Source: Stenotrophomonas daejeonensis
GTDB taxonomy: Bacteria > Pseudomonadota > Gammaproteobacteria > Xanthomonadales > Xanthomonadaceae
NCBI RefSeq assembly: GCF_001431505.1
Contig: NZ_LDJP01000032.1
Location: 22,464-86,463 of the forward strand
Reading direction: 5' to 3'
DNA length: 64,000 nucleotides
Shown here: piece by piece, positions 27,066-35,682 of the stretch
Position numbering within the stretch: position 1 is the stretch's first letter
Layout of the letters: every line of letters starts with the position of its first letter
The notes under the pieces: model-generated
The model's database searches: none
What the model was told of the DNA's origin: nothing
Seen by the model: the letters and a program-made list of their open reading frames with translations, nothing else
Position numbers and translations under genes: made by a program

Positions 27066-27737
27066 ATGCAGACTCCCACATTCCCCACCGAATCGGCGGC
27101 GCTGGTGCTGGATGGCCCGGCCGGGCCGCTGGAAGTCGCCGTCGACCCGGCCGACGCCGAGGCCGTGCCGCAGTCCGCCGTCGCCGTCATCTGCCACCCG
27201 CTGTCCACCGAGGGCGGCAGCATGCACAACAAGGTGGTGACGATGGCCGCGCGCGCGCTGCGCGAGCTGGGCGTGACCACGGTGCGCTTCAATTTCCGCG
27301 GCGTCGGCGCCTCGGCCGGCACGTTCGACAATGGCGAAGGCGAGCAGGACGACCTGCGCGCGGTGGCCGCATGGGTGCGCGCGCAGCGCCCGGACTGCGC
27401 GTTGTGGCTGGCCGGCTTCAGCTTCGGCGCCTACGTCTCGCTGCGCGCCAGCGCCGCGCTGCAACCGCAGGCGCTGATCTCGATCGCGCCGCCGGTGGGC
27501 CGCCGCACCTGGGATTTCGACGGGCTGCAGCCGCCGGCGAACTGGCTGGTGGTGCAGGGCGATGCCGACGAAGTGGTCGATGCGCAGGCGGTCTACCAAT
27601 GGGTGGAGTCGCTGGCCAGACCGCCGCAACTGGTGCGCATGCCCGACACCAGCCATTTCTTCCATCGCAAGCTGATCGACCTGCGCGGCGCGATCCAGCA
27701 TGAAGTGCGGCGCTGGCTGCCCGACGGCAGCTGCTGA
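27066..27737 (+). CDS. Alpha/beta hydrolase (dienelactone hydrolase-like, COG2945 type)
   Basis: A 223-residue alpha/beta hydrolase. It has ICHPLSTEGGSMHNKVV near the N-terminus, FNFRGVGASAG, the nucleophile elbow AGFSFGAYVSL (Ser within GFSFG), an acid region QGDADEVVDA and a catalytic His in SHFFHRKL. The substrate is unknown. The ATG at 27066 is preferred; the frame upstream overlaps the divergent transporter. The next gene, zapE, starts 2 bp after its stop, so they are co-transcribed. Confidence 0.85.
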   Translation: MQTPTFPTESAALVLDGPAGPLEVAVDPADAEAVPQSAVAVICHPLSTEGGSMHNKVVTMAARALRELGVTTVRFNFRGVGASAGTFDNGEGEQDDLRAVAAWVRAQRPDCALWLAGFSFGAYVSLRASAALQPQALISIAPPVGRRTWDFDGLQPPANWLVVQGDADEVVDAQAVYQWVESLARPPQLVRMPDTSHFFHRKLIDLRGAIQHEVRRWLPDGSC

Positions 27738-27739
27738 GC

Positions 27740-28834
27740 ATGACGGCGACGACCCCTTCGCAGCGCTACGCCGCCGGCGTGGCCCGTGGCGACTGGCGCG
27801 ACGACCCGGCCCAGCATGCGGCGCTGGCCGAGCTGGACCGCATCCACGAGGCCCTCGTCGATACCGAGCAGGACGGCTGGCTGGACCGGCTGTCCGCCTT
27901 CTGGAAGAAGCCCGAGGCGGTGCCGGGGCTGTATTTCTGGGGCGGCGTCGGCCGCGGCAAGACCTTCCTCGTCGACCTGTTCTACGACGGCCTGCCGATC
28001 AGGCAGAAATACCGCACCCATTTCCACCGCTTCATGCGCGGCATCCACGAGCGGCTGCGCGAGCACCAGGGCCAGAGCGACCCGCTGGCGAAGATCGCCC
28101 AGGAATGGCGCAACAACCTGCGCGTGCTGGTGCTGGACGAGTTCTTCGTCACCGACATCGGCGATGCGATGCTGCTGGCGCGCCTGCTCGAACGCCTGTT
28201 CGCCGAGGGCGTGACGCTGGTGACCACCTCCAATACCGCGGTGGAGAACCTGTACCTCGACGGCCTGCAGCGCGACAGCTTCCTGCCGGCCATCGCCCTG
28301 TTGCAGAAATACTGCGTGGAGCTGTATGCCGAGGGCACCGAGGACTACCGCATGCGCGCGCTGACCCGTTCGCCGGTGTACCGCGCGCCGCTGGAAGGCG
28401 ACGGCGATGCGTGGCTGGCCGGGCGTTGGAAGGAGCTGAGCGGCGGCGAGGACGCGCGTGCCGGCAACATCGTCATCGAGGGCCGCAAGATCCCGGTGCG
28501 CGGGCGCGGCAAGAGCATCGTCTGGTTCGATTTCCCGGCGCTGTGCGAAGGCCCGCGCGGGCCTTCGGACTACATCGAGATCGCGCGCGAGTTCAACACC
28601 GTGCTGCTCGGCGGCATCCCGCACTTCGACCGCATGAACGAGGACGCCGCGCGCCGCTTCGTCAACCTGATCGACGAGCTGTACGACCGCCAGGTCAACC
28701 TGGTGTGCACCGCGCAGGACGCGCCGCCGCTGCTGTATACGGGCACCCGCCTGGCCGGCGCCTTCGAGCGCACCGCCAGCCGTCTGATCGAGATGCGGAG
28801 CGCAGAGTACCTGGGTACCGCGCACCGCCATTGA
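27740..28834 (+). CDS. zapE: Cell division protein ZapE (AFG1-like ATPase)
   Basis: A 364-residue P-loop ATPase. Walker A is GGVGRGKT at residues 68-75 and Walker B is VLVLDEFFVTD at about 130-140. HFHRFMRGIHERL and the C-terminal LYDRQVNLVCTAQ are typical of ZapE/AFG1. In E. coli ZapE associates with the Z-ring during growth under stress or low oxygen. The length matches (about 375). Confidence 0.93.
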   Translation: MTATTPSQRYAAGVARGDWRDDPAQHAALAELDRIHEALVDTEQDGWLDRLSAFWKKPEAVPGLYFWGGVGRGKTFLVDLFYDGLPIRQKYRTHFHRFMRGIHERLREHQGQSDPLAKIAQEWRNNLRVLVLDEFFVTDIGDAMLLARLLERLFAEGVTLVTTSNTAVENLYLDGLQRDSFLPAIALLQKYCVELYAEGTEDYRMRALTRSPVYRAPLEGDGDAWLAGRWKELSGGEDARAGNIVIEGRKIPVRGRGKSIVWFDFPALCEGPRGPSDYIEIAREFNTVLLGGIPHFDRMNEDAARRFVNLIDELYDRQVNLVCTAQDAPPLLYTGTRLAGAFERTASRLIEMRSAEYLGTAHRH

Positions 28835-28873
28835 GCGGTGCGCTCCGGCAAGCGGGCGTGATTTCCGGAAATA

Positions 28874-28887
28874 AATAGCTTGCTATT
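28874..28887. promoter_or_regulatory. OhrR operator candidate upstream of ohrR
   Basis: AATAGC-TT-GCTATT forms a perfect 6-2-6 palindrome 27 bp before the ohrR start. The same AATAGC-N2-GCTATT dyad occurs upstream of ohr at 29404, which suggests one regulator binds both. Confidence 0.7.
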
Positions 28888-28914
28888 GAATTTCTCACGA
28901 TGTAGATTGAGGGC

Positions 28915-29373
28915 ATGGCCTCCCGCACCGCCGCCGCCGATCCCTCGCTGCTCCGCCTGGACAGGCAGCTGTGCTTCGCGCTGTATTCGGCGAACCTGGC
29001 GATGAACAAGCACTACCGGCCGCTGCTGAAGGAGCTGGGCCTGACCTATTCGCAGTACCTGGTGATGCTGGTGCTGTGGGAGCGCGACGCGCTGACCGTC
29101 TCGGAGATCGGCGAGCGCCTGTTCCTGGACTCGGCCACGCTGACCCCGCTGCTCAAGCGCCTGCAGACGGCCGGCCTGGTCACCCGCACCCGCGCCCGCG
29201 AGGACGAGCGCCAGGTGATCGTCGCGCTCACCGCCGCGGGCCGCGCGCTGCGCCGCAAGGCCGAACGGATCCCGGAGCAGGTGATGTGCGCGGTCGGCTG
29301 CGCGCTGGACGAACTGGCCGCGCTCAAGCGGCAACTGGAAACCCTGCGGCTGAACCTGGAGCAGGGGCCATGA
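28915..29373 (+). CDS. ohrR: OhrR, MarR-family organic-peroxide-sensing repressor
   Basis: A 152-residue MarR-type repressor. The sensing cysteine is Cys20 in [14 protein letters not shown], the position used in OhrR. Cys125 and Cys129 (VMCAVGCAL) are available for the disulphide formed by two-Cys OhrR proteins such as that of Xanthomonas. The winged helix includes [15 protein letters not shown] and [12 protein letters not shown]. Organic hydroperoxides release it from DNA, inducing ohr just downstream. The palindrome before the gene points to autoregulation. Confidence 0.94.
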   Translation: MASRTAAADPSLLRLDRQLCFALYSANLAMNKHYRPLLKELGLTYSQYLVMLVLWERDALTVSEIGERLFLDSATLTPLLKRLQTAGLVTRTRAREDERQVIVALTAAGRALRRKAERIPEQVMCAVGCALDELAALKRQLETLRLNLEQGP

Positions 29374-29403
29374 ACCGAACGCGACGCTTTCTTCCGTCTT
29401 AAA

Positions 29404-29425
29404 AATAGCGTGCTATTTGATAGCA
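29404..29425. promoter_or_regulatory. OhrR operator candidate upstream of ohr
   Basis: AATAGC-GT-GCTATT (29404-29417) overlaps a second palindrome TGCTAT-TTG-ATAGCA (29411-29425), giving three tandem half-sites. The arrangement suggests stronger or cooperative binding at ohr than at ohrR. Confidence 0.7.
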
Positions 29426-29496
29426 AATTAATATTGCCGCCCGTGGCGCCCGGCACCCCCTTTCCCAGCGCGCCACCCGAGTACCGGAGAAACACC

Positions 29497-29922
29497 ATGT
29501 CACTGGAAAAAGTCGCCTATACCGCCCAGGCCCACGTCACCGGGGGCCGCCAGGGCCGCGCCCGCGGTGAAACCGGGCTGGAACTCGAACTGAGCACGCC
29601 CACCGAGCTGGGCGGCGCCGGCGGTGCCGGCACCAATCCCGAGGAGCTGTTCGCCGCCGGCTACGCGGCCTGCTTCATCGGCGCGCTGAAACTGGTGGCC
29701 AGCCGCGGGAAAGTGTCCTTGCCGGGCGAGGTCTCGATCGACAGCCAGGTCGGCATCGGCCCGCTGGGCGACGGCTTCGGCATCCAGGTCGAGCTGCGCG
29801 TGCGCGTGCCCGGCCTTGCCCGCGAGCAGGCGCAGGCGCTGGTCGACAAGGCGCACCAGGTGTGCCCGTACTCCAACGCCACCCGCGGCAACATCGACGT
29901 GAACCTGGTCGTGCTCGACTGA
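29497..29922 (+). CDS. ohr: Organic hydroperoxide resistance protein
   Basis: A 141-residue thiol peroxidase of the Ohr/OsmC superfamily that reduces organic and fatty-acid hydroperoxides. The catalytic cysteines are Cys59 (YAACFIGAL) and Cys123 ([12 protein letters not shown]), at the expected spacing. ATG 29497 has CCGGAGA upstream. It lies 123 bp after ohrR, with its own operator, so it can be transcribed independently as in Xanthomonas. Confidence 0.96.
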   Translation: MSLEKVAYTAQAHVTGGRQGRARGETGLELELSTPTELGGAGGAGTNPEELFAAGYAACFIGALKLVASRGKVSLPGEVSIDSQVGIGPLGDGFGIQVELRVRVPGLAREQAQALVDKAHQVCPYSNATRGNIDVNLVVLD

Positions 29923-30087
29923 GCCTCGCGGCCGGCCTTCTCCCTTGTCCCGCGCAGGGGCAGGGGAGGTGGGCCAGCCGAACCGGAGATGACCGGGCGC
30001 CGGCCCGATGCCGGCGCTCGACCCCATCGACGGCAATGGTCCGTTCCTGCCTGTGGATGCAACGACGCACCCCCAGTGGAGGAACCA

Positions 30088-31569
30088 ATGAAACACGCAT
30101 GCCCGTCCCCCCGCCGTCTGCCGGCTTCCTCGATGGCGTTCGCCCTGACGCTGCTGGCCGGGTGGCCGGCGCTTGCCGCCGAACCGCTGTGGCCGCAGCC
30201 CGCCGGCGTGGTCCCGGCACAGGCAGCACAGGTGCAGCACCCGCGGCGCCAGCGCCAGACCGCGCCGAACTTCCGCGCACCCGCGGCCACCGTATGCAGC
30301 GACACGCCACGGATGCGCGAGGTGGCCGATCCACAGCCGCAACCGCCGCGCCGTGAACGTGCGGAGCCGGTACTGGCGGAGAAGGCGCTGCATGACGGGG
30401 TGCGGCTGGAAGCCGCCCCATCGCCGCCGGCCCCGCCCGCGCCGATGCCGGCCGCCGCGCTCGATTCGGTGGTAGTCAGCGGCGCCCGTGCCGAGCGCTT
30501 GTCGCCGCCGCGCAGGCCGCTGCCGCCGATACGCCGGCAGCAGGCGCCGGTGACCGCCGGCGTGGTCGATGACAACGCCGACTTCGGCGGTTTCCTGCAG
30601 CTCCTGCAAGGCCATGACGAGTCGGTGCGGTTGGGGCGCGACGTGACCGTGCGCCAGCGCCTGCGCGTGGTCGATGCACAGGGCCGGGCGGTGCCCGACG
30701 CCGAGGTCGCGGTGGCCTCGGCCGATGGCGCGCGCATGTGGGCGCGTACCGATGCCGGCGGCCAGGCGTGGCTGCACCTGAACGCCTTCGACGACCGCGA
30801 TTCGGCCAGCTACCGCATCGACGTGCGCCGCGATGGCCGGCAGGCGCAGGTGCAACTGCGGCGCGGGCAGAAGAACGCGCTGGAAGTGGTGCTGCCGGTG
30901 CAGGCGACGCCCGAACGGGCGCGGCTGGACCTGGTGTTCATGGTCGATGCCACCGGCTCGATGGGCGACGAGATCGACAAGCTGCGCGGCTCGCTGCGCG
31001 ACATCGTGCGCGGCATCGAGCAACTGCCCTCGCGCCCGGACGTGTGCCTCGGGCTGGTCACCTACCGCGACCGCGGCGACGACTACTTCGTGCGCAGCTG
31101 GGACCTGACCGGCAATGTCGCCGCGTTCCAGCAGGTGCTCGACGGCGTGCGCGCCGGTGGCGGCGGCGACATGCCCGAGGCGATGAACGAAGCCTTCGAC
31201 CACGCGGTGCAGGCGCTGGACTGGCGCGGCCCGGCGACCACGCGCCTGCTGCTGTCGCTGGCCGACGCGCCGCCGCACATGGACTATCCGCAACCGCATT
31301 ACGACCAGACCATGCTCGCGGCGCTGGGCAAGGGCATCAAGGTGTTCAGCGTGGCCGCCTCGGGGCAGGACAGCACCGGCGAGATCGTGCAGCGGCAGAT
31401 CGCGCAGTACACCGGCGGGCGCTTCATCTTCCTCACCTACAAGGATGCGGCCGACCCCGGCAGCGGCCCCGGCGGCGAGACCGTGCACGAGGTGTCCAAT
31501 TACTCGGTGGATACGCTTGACAAGCTGGTGGTGCGGCTGGTGCGCGAGGAACTGGCGCAGTTGCCGTAG
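30088..31569 (+). CDS. Exported von Willebrand factor A (VWA) domain protein
   Basis: A 493-residue protein with a signal peptide ending near ALAAEP and GTGGAGG before the ATG. Residues 30-150 are low-complexity, rich in Pro and Arg. A carboxypeptidase-regulatory-like beta domain (about 190-270) is followed by a VWA domain starting LDLVFMVDATGSMGDEI, with a DATGS metal-ion site at 287-291. VWA domains bind protein partners through a metal ion. Partner and function are unknown. It converges with the DUF2884 gene across a REP. Confidence 0.8.
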   Translation: MKHACPSPRRLPASSMAFALTLLAGWPALAAEPLWPQPAGVVPAQAAQVQHPRRQRQTAPNFRAPAATVCSDTPRMREVADPQPQPPRRERAEPVLAEKALHDGVRLEAAPSPPAPPAPMPAAALDSVVVSGARAERLSPPRRPLPPIRRQQAPVTAGVVDDNADFGGFLQLLQGHDESVRLGRDVTVRQRLRVVDAQGRAVPDAEVAVASADGARMWARTDAGGQAWLHLNAFDDRDSASYRIDVRRDGRQAQVQLRRGQKNALEVVLPVQATPERARLDLVFMVDATGSMGDEIDKLRGSLRDIVRGIEQLPSRPDVCLGLVTYRDRGDDYFVRSWDLTGNVAAFQQVLDGVRAGGGGDMPEAMNEAFDHAVQALDWRGPATTRLLLSLADAPPHMDYPQPHYDQTMLAALGKGIKVFSVAASGQDSTGEIVQRQIAQYTGGRFIFLTYKDAADPGSGPGGETVHEVSNYSVDTLDKLVVRLVREELAQLP

Positions 31570-31624
31570 CGCCGGGTCTTGGCCCGGCGGGGGCATTCCC
31601 TGCGACAACGCCGGGCTTTCGAAG

Positions 31625-31697
31625 GTAGGTCGGGGCTACGCCCCCGACATCCGGCCAACTCGAGCATGTCTTCGTCGGGGGCGTAGCCCCGACCTAC
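31625..31697. repeat. REP palindrome, subtype C
   Basis: GTAGGTCGGGGCTACGCC at the left pairs with GGCGTAGCCCCGACCTAC at the right across about 35 bases. It is the only subtype C copy in the window. Its right-hand GTAG (read on the minus strand) supplies the stop codon of the DUF2884 gene. Confidence 0.85.
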
Positions 31698-32500
31698 GGC
31701 AGGGTGATGCCGTTGTCCGGCGCCAGTTCCTTCGCCACCGGCGCCGGCGCATCGTCGCCGCTGACCCGCATCATCCGCAGCGGCTGGCCGTCGTAGCGGA
31801 ACTCGAGCGCCGACTGTATCCGGTCCAGTGCCAGCACCTGGGTGCACAGGGACTGCGCATGCTGTTCCAGGGCGCGTGCGCGCGCTTCGATCTTCGGCTC
31901 GAGCTCGGCCTCGATCTTCTCGGTGCGTTTCTCGATGCGTTCCTCGCCGCCGGTGAGCATGGTCCACAGCACGCCGCGGGCGATGGAACCCTTGAGCGAT
32001 TCGGCCGCATCCTGCACGCGCTGGTCGAAGCCCTCGCCGAACAGGTCCTGCTCCCAGCGCCCGCGGCCGATGGTCGAGGCGACGAAGCGCTCGGCGTCCC
32101 TGCGCAGGACGCGCACCTTGCGCGAATCGAACTTGCCGGTCAGGGAGCCATGGACGACGTCCAGCACGTCGAAGCTGATCCCCACCGATTCATTGGCGAT
32201 GCCGGTGACCGCCGGCATCAGCTGGCGCACCCCGGCCTCGAGCACGCGCAGGCGTTGCGCATCGGCGTCGCTGACCGCCTGCATGTGGCCGTCGATGCTC
32301 AGCTGGCCGTCGTGGAACACGATCTCGCGCGGGGGGGTGTCGTGCCGGCGCAGCCAGATGCCGCCGCCATCGACCAGCACGTCGTAGTCGGTGCCGACCC
32401 CGCACTGGCTGGAGGACAGTTCCGGCGACTTCAGCGTGTCGGCGCGGGCGGCCAGCGGCGGCAGGGCGAGCAGGGCGGCGGTGAGGAGCAGGCGGCGCAT
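31694..32500 (-). CDS. DUF2884 (YggN-like) exported protein
   Basis: A 268-residue protein with a signal peptide (MRRLLLTAALLALPPLAARA). The body resembles YggN/DUF2884: CGVGTDYDVLVDGGGIWL, IVFHDGQLSIDG, a central region with many charged residues and a predicted helical segment (EERIEKRTEKIEAELEPK) that could form a coiled coil. The function of the family is unknown. Its TAG stop (31694-31696) lies in the terminal GTAG of the subtype C REP. Confidence 0.75.
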   Translation of the reverse strand: MRRLLLTAALLALPPLAARADTLKSPELSSSQCGVGTDYDVLVDGGGIWLRRHDTPPREIVFHDGQLSIDGHMQAVSDADAQRLRVLEAGVRQLMPAVTGIANESVGISFDVLDVVHGSLTGKFDSRKVRVLRRDAERFVASTIGRGRWEQDLFGEGFDQRVQDAAESLKGSIARGVLWTMLTGGEERIEKRTEKIEAELEPKIEARARALEQHAQSLCTQVLALDRIQSALEFRYDGQPLRMMRVSGDDAPAPVAKELAPDNGITLP

Positions 32501-32738
32501 GGGGACATCCGTGTTCGGGCGGGCGTGGGCGCAGCATCGCCGACGGGCCTGGCGGCAGCGCCCGCCGGAAGTCATGGCGGTGCAACCGGACGGTTGGACG
32601 ATGAATGCGCAGGGAGTTTTCCCACCCTTGAATCGGCTTCCCGGGGCTTGACTGCGCAACCGCGGCGAGCAGGCCAACGCGCCCGTGCCGGCCCCGGCAG
32701 GGCAGATCGCTTGCGCCCCAAGGGAAACGCGGTTATCC
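32501..32738. other. Intergenic sequence upstream of the nrdA control region
   Basis: About 240 bp between the DUF2884 start and the first NrdR box. It must hold the DUF2884 promoter (minus strand). I see no further gene or strong secondary structure here. Confidence 0.4.
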
Positions 32739-32787
32739 ACAACATTTGGCGTTGACCCCGTCATTTACCCCCACTATCTTGTGGCCC
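32739..32787 (+). promoter_or_regulatory. nrdA promoter with two NrdR boxes
   Basis: Two NrdR-like boxes start at 32739 (ACAACATTTGGC) and 32771 (CCACTATCTTGT), exactly 32 bp apart, the three-helical-turn spacing typical of NrdR. They overlap a promoter with -35 TTGACC (32752-32757), a 17-bp spacer and -10 TATCTT (32775-32780). Transcription would begin just before the riboswitch. The same box spacing occurs at nrdD. Confidence 0.75.
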
Positions 32788-32789
32788 GT

Positions 32790-32966
32790 CGGTTCCGGGG
32801 ATTCCCCGGATTGAAAGGGAAGCCGGTCCAAACCCGGCACTGCCCCGCAGCGGTAGGTGGAGACGAGGTCGCGATTTCGCACTGGGGCGGTGGCCCTGGG
32901 AAGCGGCGGCCAAGGTGGCCGGGAAATATTCCCGCCGCATCCACGAGTCCGAAGACCTGCCGACAG
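32790..32966 (+). ncRNA. Cobalamin riboswitch upstream of nrdAB
   Basis: The region shows conserved cobalamin aptamer blocks in order: GGGAAGCCGGT, the CACTGCCCCGC core, GGTAGG, CACTGGG, CTGGGAAG and the terminal B12 box (GAGTCCGAAGACCTGCCGAC). Spacing is normal for the class. When adenosylcobalamin or another cobalamin binds, expression of the downstream B12-independent class Ia ribonucleotide reductase should fall. Confidence 0.92.
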
Positions 32967-33158
32967 CCGCGCGATGCACGCCGCGCGGTGCCGGCCGCGG
33001 AATCTCCGGGGGGAGATGGCTGGTGCAGCAGGGCCTCCCGCATGGTTTCCATGCCGGTCGCAGGCCGTGCGACACCGCGCTCCCACCCTGTGCTTCCGAT
33101 GCCATCCGCGCCTGCGAGGGACAGGCCGGGCCCGTGCATCCCCGCATGGAGACGCCAG
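32967..33158 (+). promoter_or_regulatory. Putative expression platform between the riboswitch and nrdA
   Basis: About 190 nt separate the aptamer from the nrdA start. A hairpin CCGCGCG/CGCGCGG (32967-32988) follows the aptamer directly. A GGAG Shine-Dalgarno sequence lies at 33148-33151. No T-run follows any stem, so control at translation start or rho-dependent termination seems more likely than intrinsic termination. Confidence 0.5.
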
Positions 33159-35546
33159 ATGTCGCAGACCCCGACCGCCGAAGCAGTGGCCGCCACCCCG
33201 GCTTTCGACCTCACCCCGCCGCCGACCGCCACCGCCATGAGCGTGGCCAAGCGCAACGGCAGCACCGAGCCGGTGGACCTGAACAAGATCGTGCGCGCCA
33301 TCCAGCGCTGCTGCGAGGGCCTGCATGCGGTCGATCCGATGCGCGTGGCCACCCGCACCATCTCCGGCCTGTACAACGGCGCGACCACGCAGGAGCTGGA
33401 TGAACTCTCCATCCGCACCGCGGCGCTGCTGATCGGCGAAGAGCCCGAGTACGGCCGCCTGGCCGCGCGGCTGCTGGCGAATTTCATCGCCAAGGAAGTG
33501 TCCGGGCAGGAAATCCACGCGTTCTCGCAGTCGGTGGGCCGCGGCCATGAAGTGGGGCTGATCAACGACCGCCTGCTCGGCTTCGTGCAGACCAACGCGC
33601 GCAAGCTCAACGACGCCATCGACCCGTCGCTGGACTTCAACTTCGACTACTTCGGCCTGCGCACGCTGTACGACCGCTACCTGCTGCGCCACCCGCACAC
33701 GCGCAAGGTGATCGAGACGCCGCAGCAGTTCTTCCTGCGCATCGCCAGCGCGCTCTCCGAGGACGTGCCCGAGGCGCTGGCGCTGTACCAGCGGCTGGGC
33801 AACCTCGACTACCTGCCGTCCAGCCCGACCCTGTTCAACGCCGGCACCTGCCACGAGCAGCTGTCCTCGTGCTTCCTGCTGGATTCGCCGCAGGATTCGC
33901 TTGAATCCATTTATGCGAAGTACGGCGACATCGCGCAGCTGTCCAAGTTCAGCGGCGGCATCGGCGTGAGCTACACTCGCGTGCGCTCGCGCGGCTCGCT
34001 GATCAAGTCCACCAACGGCCACTCCAACGGCATCGTGCCGTGGCTGAAGACGCTGGATTCGTCGGTGGCCGCGGTCAACCAGGGCGGCAAGCGCAAGGGC
34101 GCGGCCTGCGTGTACCTGGAAACCTGGCACGCCGACATCGAGGATTTCCTCGAACTGCGCGACAACGCCGGCGACGATTCGCGCCGCACCCACAACCTCA
34201 ACCTCGCCAACTGGGTGCCGGACCTGTTCATGCAGCGCGTGGAGGCCGACCAGGAATGGTCGCTGTTCGACCCGCGCGTGGTGCCGGAATTCACCGACCT
34301 GTACGGCGAGGCGTTCGAGCGCGCCTACCTGCAGGCCGAAGCGCAGGGCAAGGCCGCGCGCACCCTTCCGGCGCGCAAGCTGTACGCGCGGATGATGCGC
34401 ACCCTGGCCGAGACCGGAAACGGCTGGATGACCTTCAAGGACAAGTGCAACCGCGCCAGCAACCAGACCCTGCGTGCCGGCAACGTGATCCACCTGTCCA
34501 ACCTGTGCACCGAGATCCTGGAAGTCACCAGCGCCGAGGAAACGGCGGTGTGCAACCTCGGTTCGATCAACCTCGGCAACCATCTCGACGAGCACGGCGA
34601 CTTCGATTTCGACAAGCTGGCCGAAACCGTGCGCCTTGCGGTGCGCCAGCTCGACCGGGTGATCGACCTGAATTTCTACCCGATCGAAACCGCGCGCCGC
34701 GGCAACCTGCGCTGGCGCCCGGTGGGGCTGGGCTGCATGGGCCTGCAGGACGTGTTCTTCCGCAAGCGGCTGGCGTTCGACTCCGACGCCGCGCGTGCGC
34801 TGTCGGCGAAGATCGCCGAGGAAATCTACTTCCACGCGCTGGAGACCTCGTGCGAACTGGCACAGGAACGCGGCAGGCATGCCTCGTTCGCCGACACCCG
34901 CGCGGCCAGCGGTGCCTTGCAGTTCGACGCCTGGAACGTGGTGCCGGCCGACGCCGCGCGCTGGGATGCATTGCGCGAGCGCATCCAGCAGCACGGCCTG
35001 CGCAACTCGTTGATGATCGCCATCGCCCCGACCGCGACCATCGCCTCGATCGCCGGCTGCTACGAGTGCGTGGAGCCGCAGGTGTCCAACCTGTTCAAGC
35101 GCGAAACCCTGTCCGGCGACTTCCTGCAGATCAACCGCTACCTGGTCGGCGAACTCAAGCAGCTCGGCCTGTGGACGGCGGAGATGCGCGATGCGATCAA
35201 GCTGGCCGACGGCTCGATCCAGAACATCGCCCAGATTCCCGAAGCGCTGCGCACGGTCTACCGCACGGTATGGGAGCTGCCGATGCGCTCGCTGATCGAC
35301 ATGGCCGCCGGCCGCGGCGCCTTCATCGACCAGTCCGCCTCGCTCAACCTGTTCATGGAAAGCCCGAACATCGGCGCGCTGTCGTCGATGTACATGTACG
35401 CATGGAAGCAGGGCATCAAGACCTGCTACTACCTGCGCTCGCGCCCGGCCACCAAGATCGCCAAGACCACCGTGTCCAGCTACACCCCGACGCAGGCCGT
35501 GGCCTGCTCGCTGGAGAACCCGGAAGCCTGCGAAGCCTGCCAGTAA
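33159..35546 (+). CDS. nrdA: Ribonucleoside-diphosphate reductase class Ia, alpha subunit
   Basis: A 795-residue large subunit reducing ribonucleoside diphosphates to deoxyribonucleotides under aerobic conditions. It has an N-terminal ATP-cone (about 25-115; VAKRNGSTEPVDLNKIVRAIQRC), the catalytic core with SSCFLLDSPQDSL, NLCTEIL and the C-terminal redox pair in ACEACQ (Cys791/794) that regenerates the active site via thioredoxin. ATG 33159 has GGAG upstream. Transcription is controlled by NrdR boxes and a cobalamin riboswitch. nrdB follows after a repeat. Confidence 0.96.
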   Translation: MSQTPTAEAVAATPAFDLTPPPTATAMSVAKRNGSTEPVDLNKIVRAIQRCCEGLHAVDPMRVATRTISGLYNGATTQELDELSIRTAALLIGEEPEYGRLAARLLANFIAKEVSGQEIHAFSQSVGRGHEVGLINDRLLGFVQTNARKLNDAIDPSLDFNFDYFGLRTLYDRYLLRHPHTRKVIETPQQFFLRIASALSEDVPEALALYQRLGNLDYLPSSPTLFNAGTCHEQLSSCFLLDSPQDSLESIYAKYGDIAQLSKFSGGIGVSYTRVRSRGSLIKSTNGHSNGIVPWLKTLDSSVAAVNQGGKRKGAACVYLETWHADIEDFLELRDNAGDDSRRTHNLNLANWVPDLFMQRVEADQEWSLFDPRVVPEFTDLYGEAFERAYLQAEAQGKAARTLPARKLYARMMRTLAETGNGWMTFKDKCNRASNQTLRAGNVIHLSNLCTEILEVTSAEETAVCNLGSINLGNHLDEHGDFDFDKLAETVRLAVRQLDRVIDLNFYPIETARRGNLRWRPVGLGCMGLQDVFFRKRLAFDSDAARALSAKIAEEIYFHALETSCELAQERGRHASFADTRAASGALQFDAWNVVPADAARWDALRERIQQHGLRNSLMIAIAPTATIASIAGCYECVEPQVSNLFKRETLSGDFLQINRYLVGELKQLGLWTAEMRDAIKLADGSIQNIAQIPEALRTVYRTVWELPMRSLIDMAAGRGAFIDQSASLNLFMESPNIGALSSMYMYAWKQGIKTCYYLRSRPATKIAKTTVSSYTPTQAVACSLENPEACEACQ

Positions 35547-35682
35547 ACGCCTGAATCCCCTCTCCCCGCGGGAGAGGGGTTGGGGTGAGGGTACGGCGAA
35601 GCCGCCCTCACCACCTTGCCGAACCCTCACCCGGCGCCCCGCGCCACCTTCTCCCGAGAGGAGAAGGAAATGGAGTCACCCC
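35547..35682 (+). repeat. CCCTCTCCC-type palindromic repeat between nrdA and nrdB
   Basis: The gap holds CCCCTCTCCC-CGC-GGGAGAGGGG, then GGTGAGGG facing CCCTCACC, and CTTCTCCC facing GAGGAGAAG. It is related to the repeats at 21124 and 57823. It lies inside the nrdAB message and its last arm (AGGAGAAGG) is near the nrdB start region, so it may influence relative nrdB output. Confidence 0.75.

Noticed and set aside
32733..35630. Long minus-strand open frame across nrdA
   Set aside because: Mirror frame of nrdA and the riboswitch with no recognisable motif.
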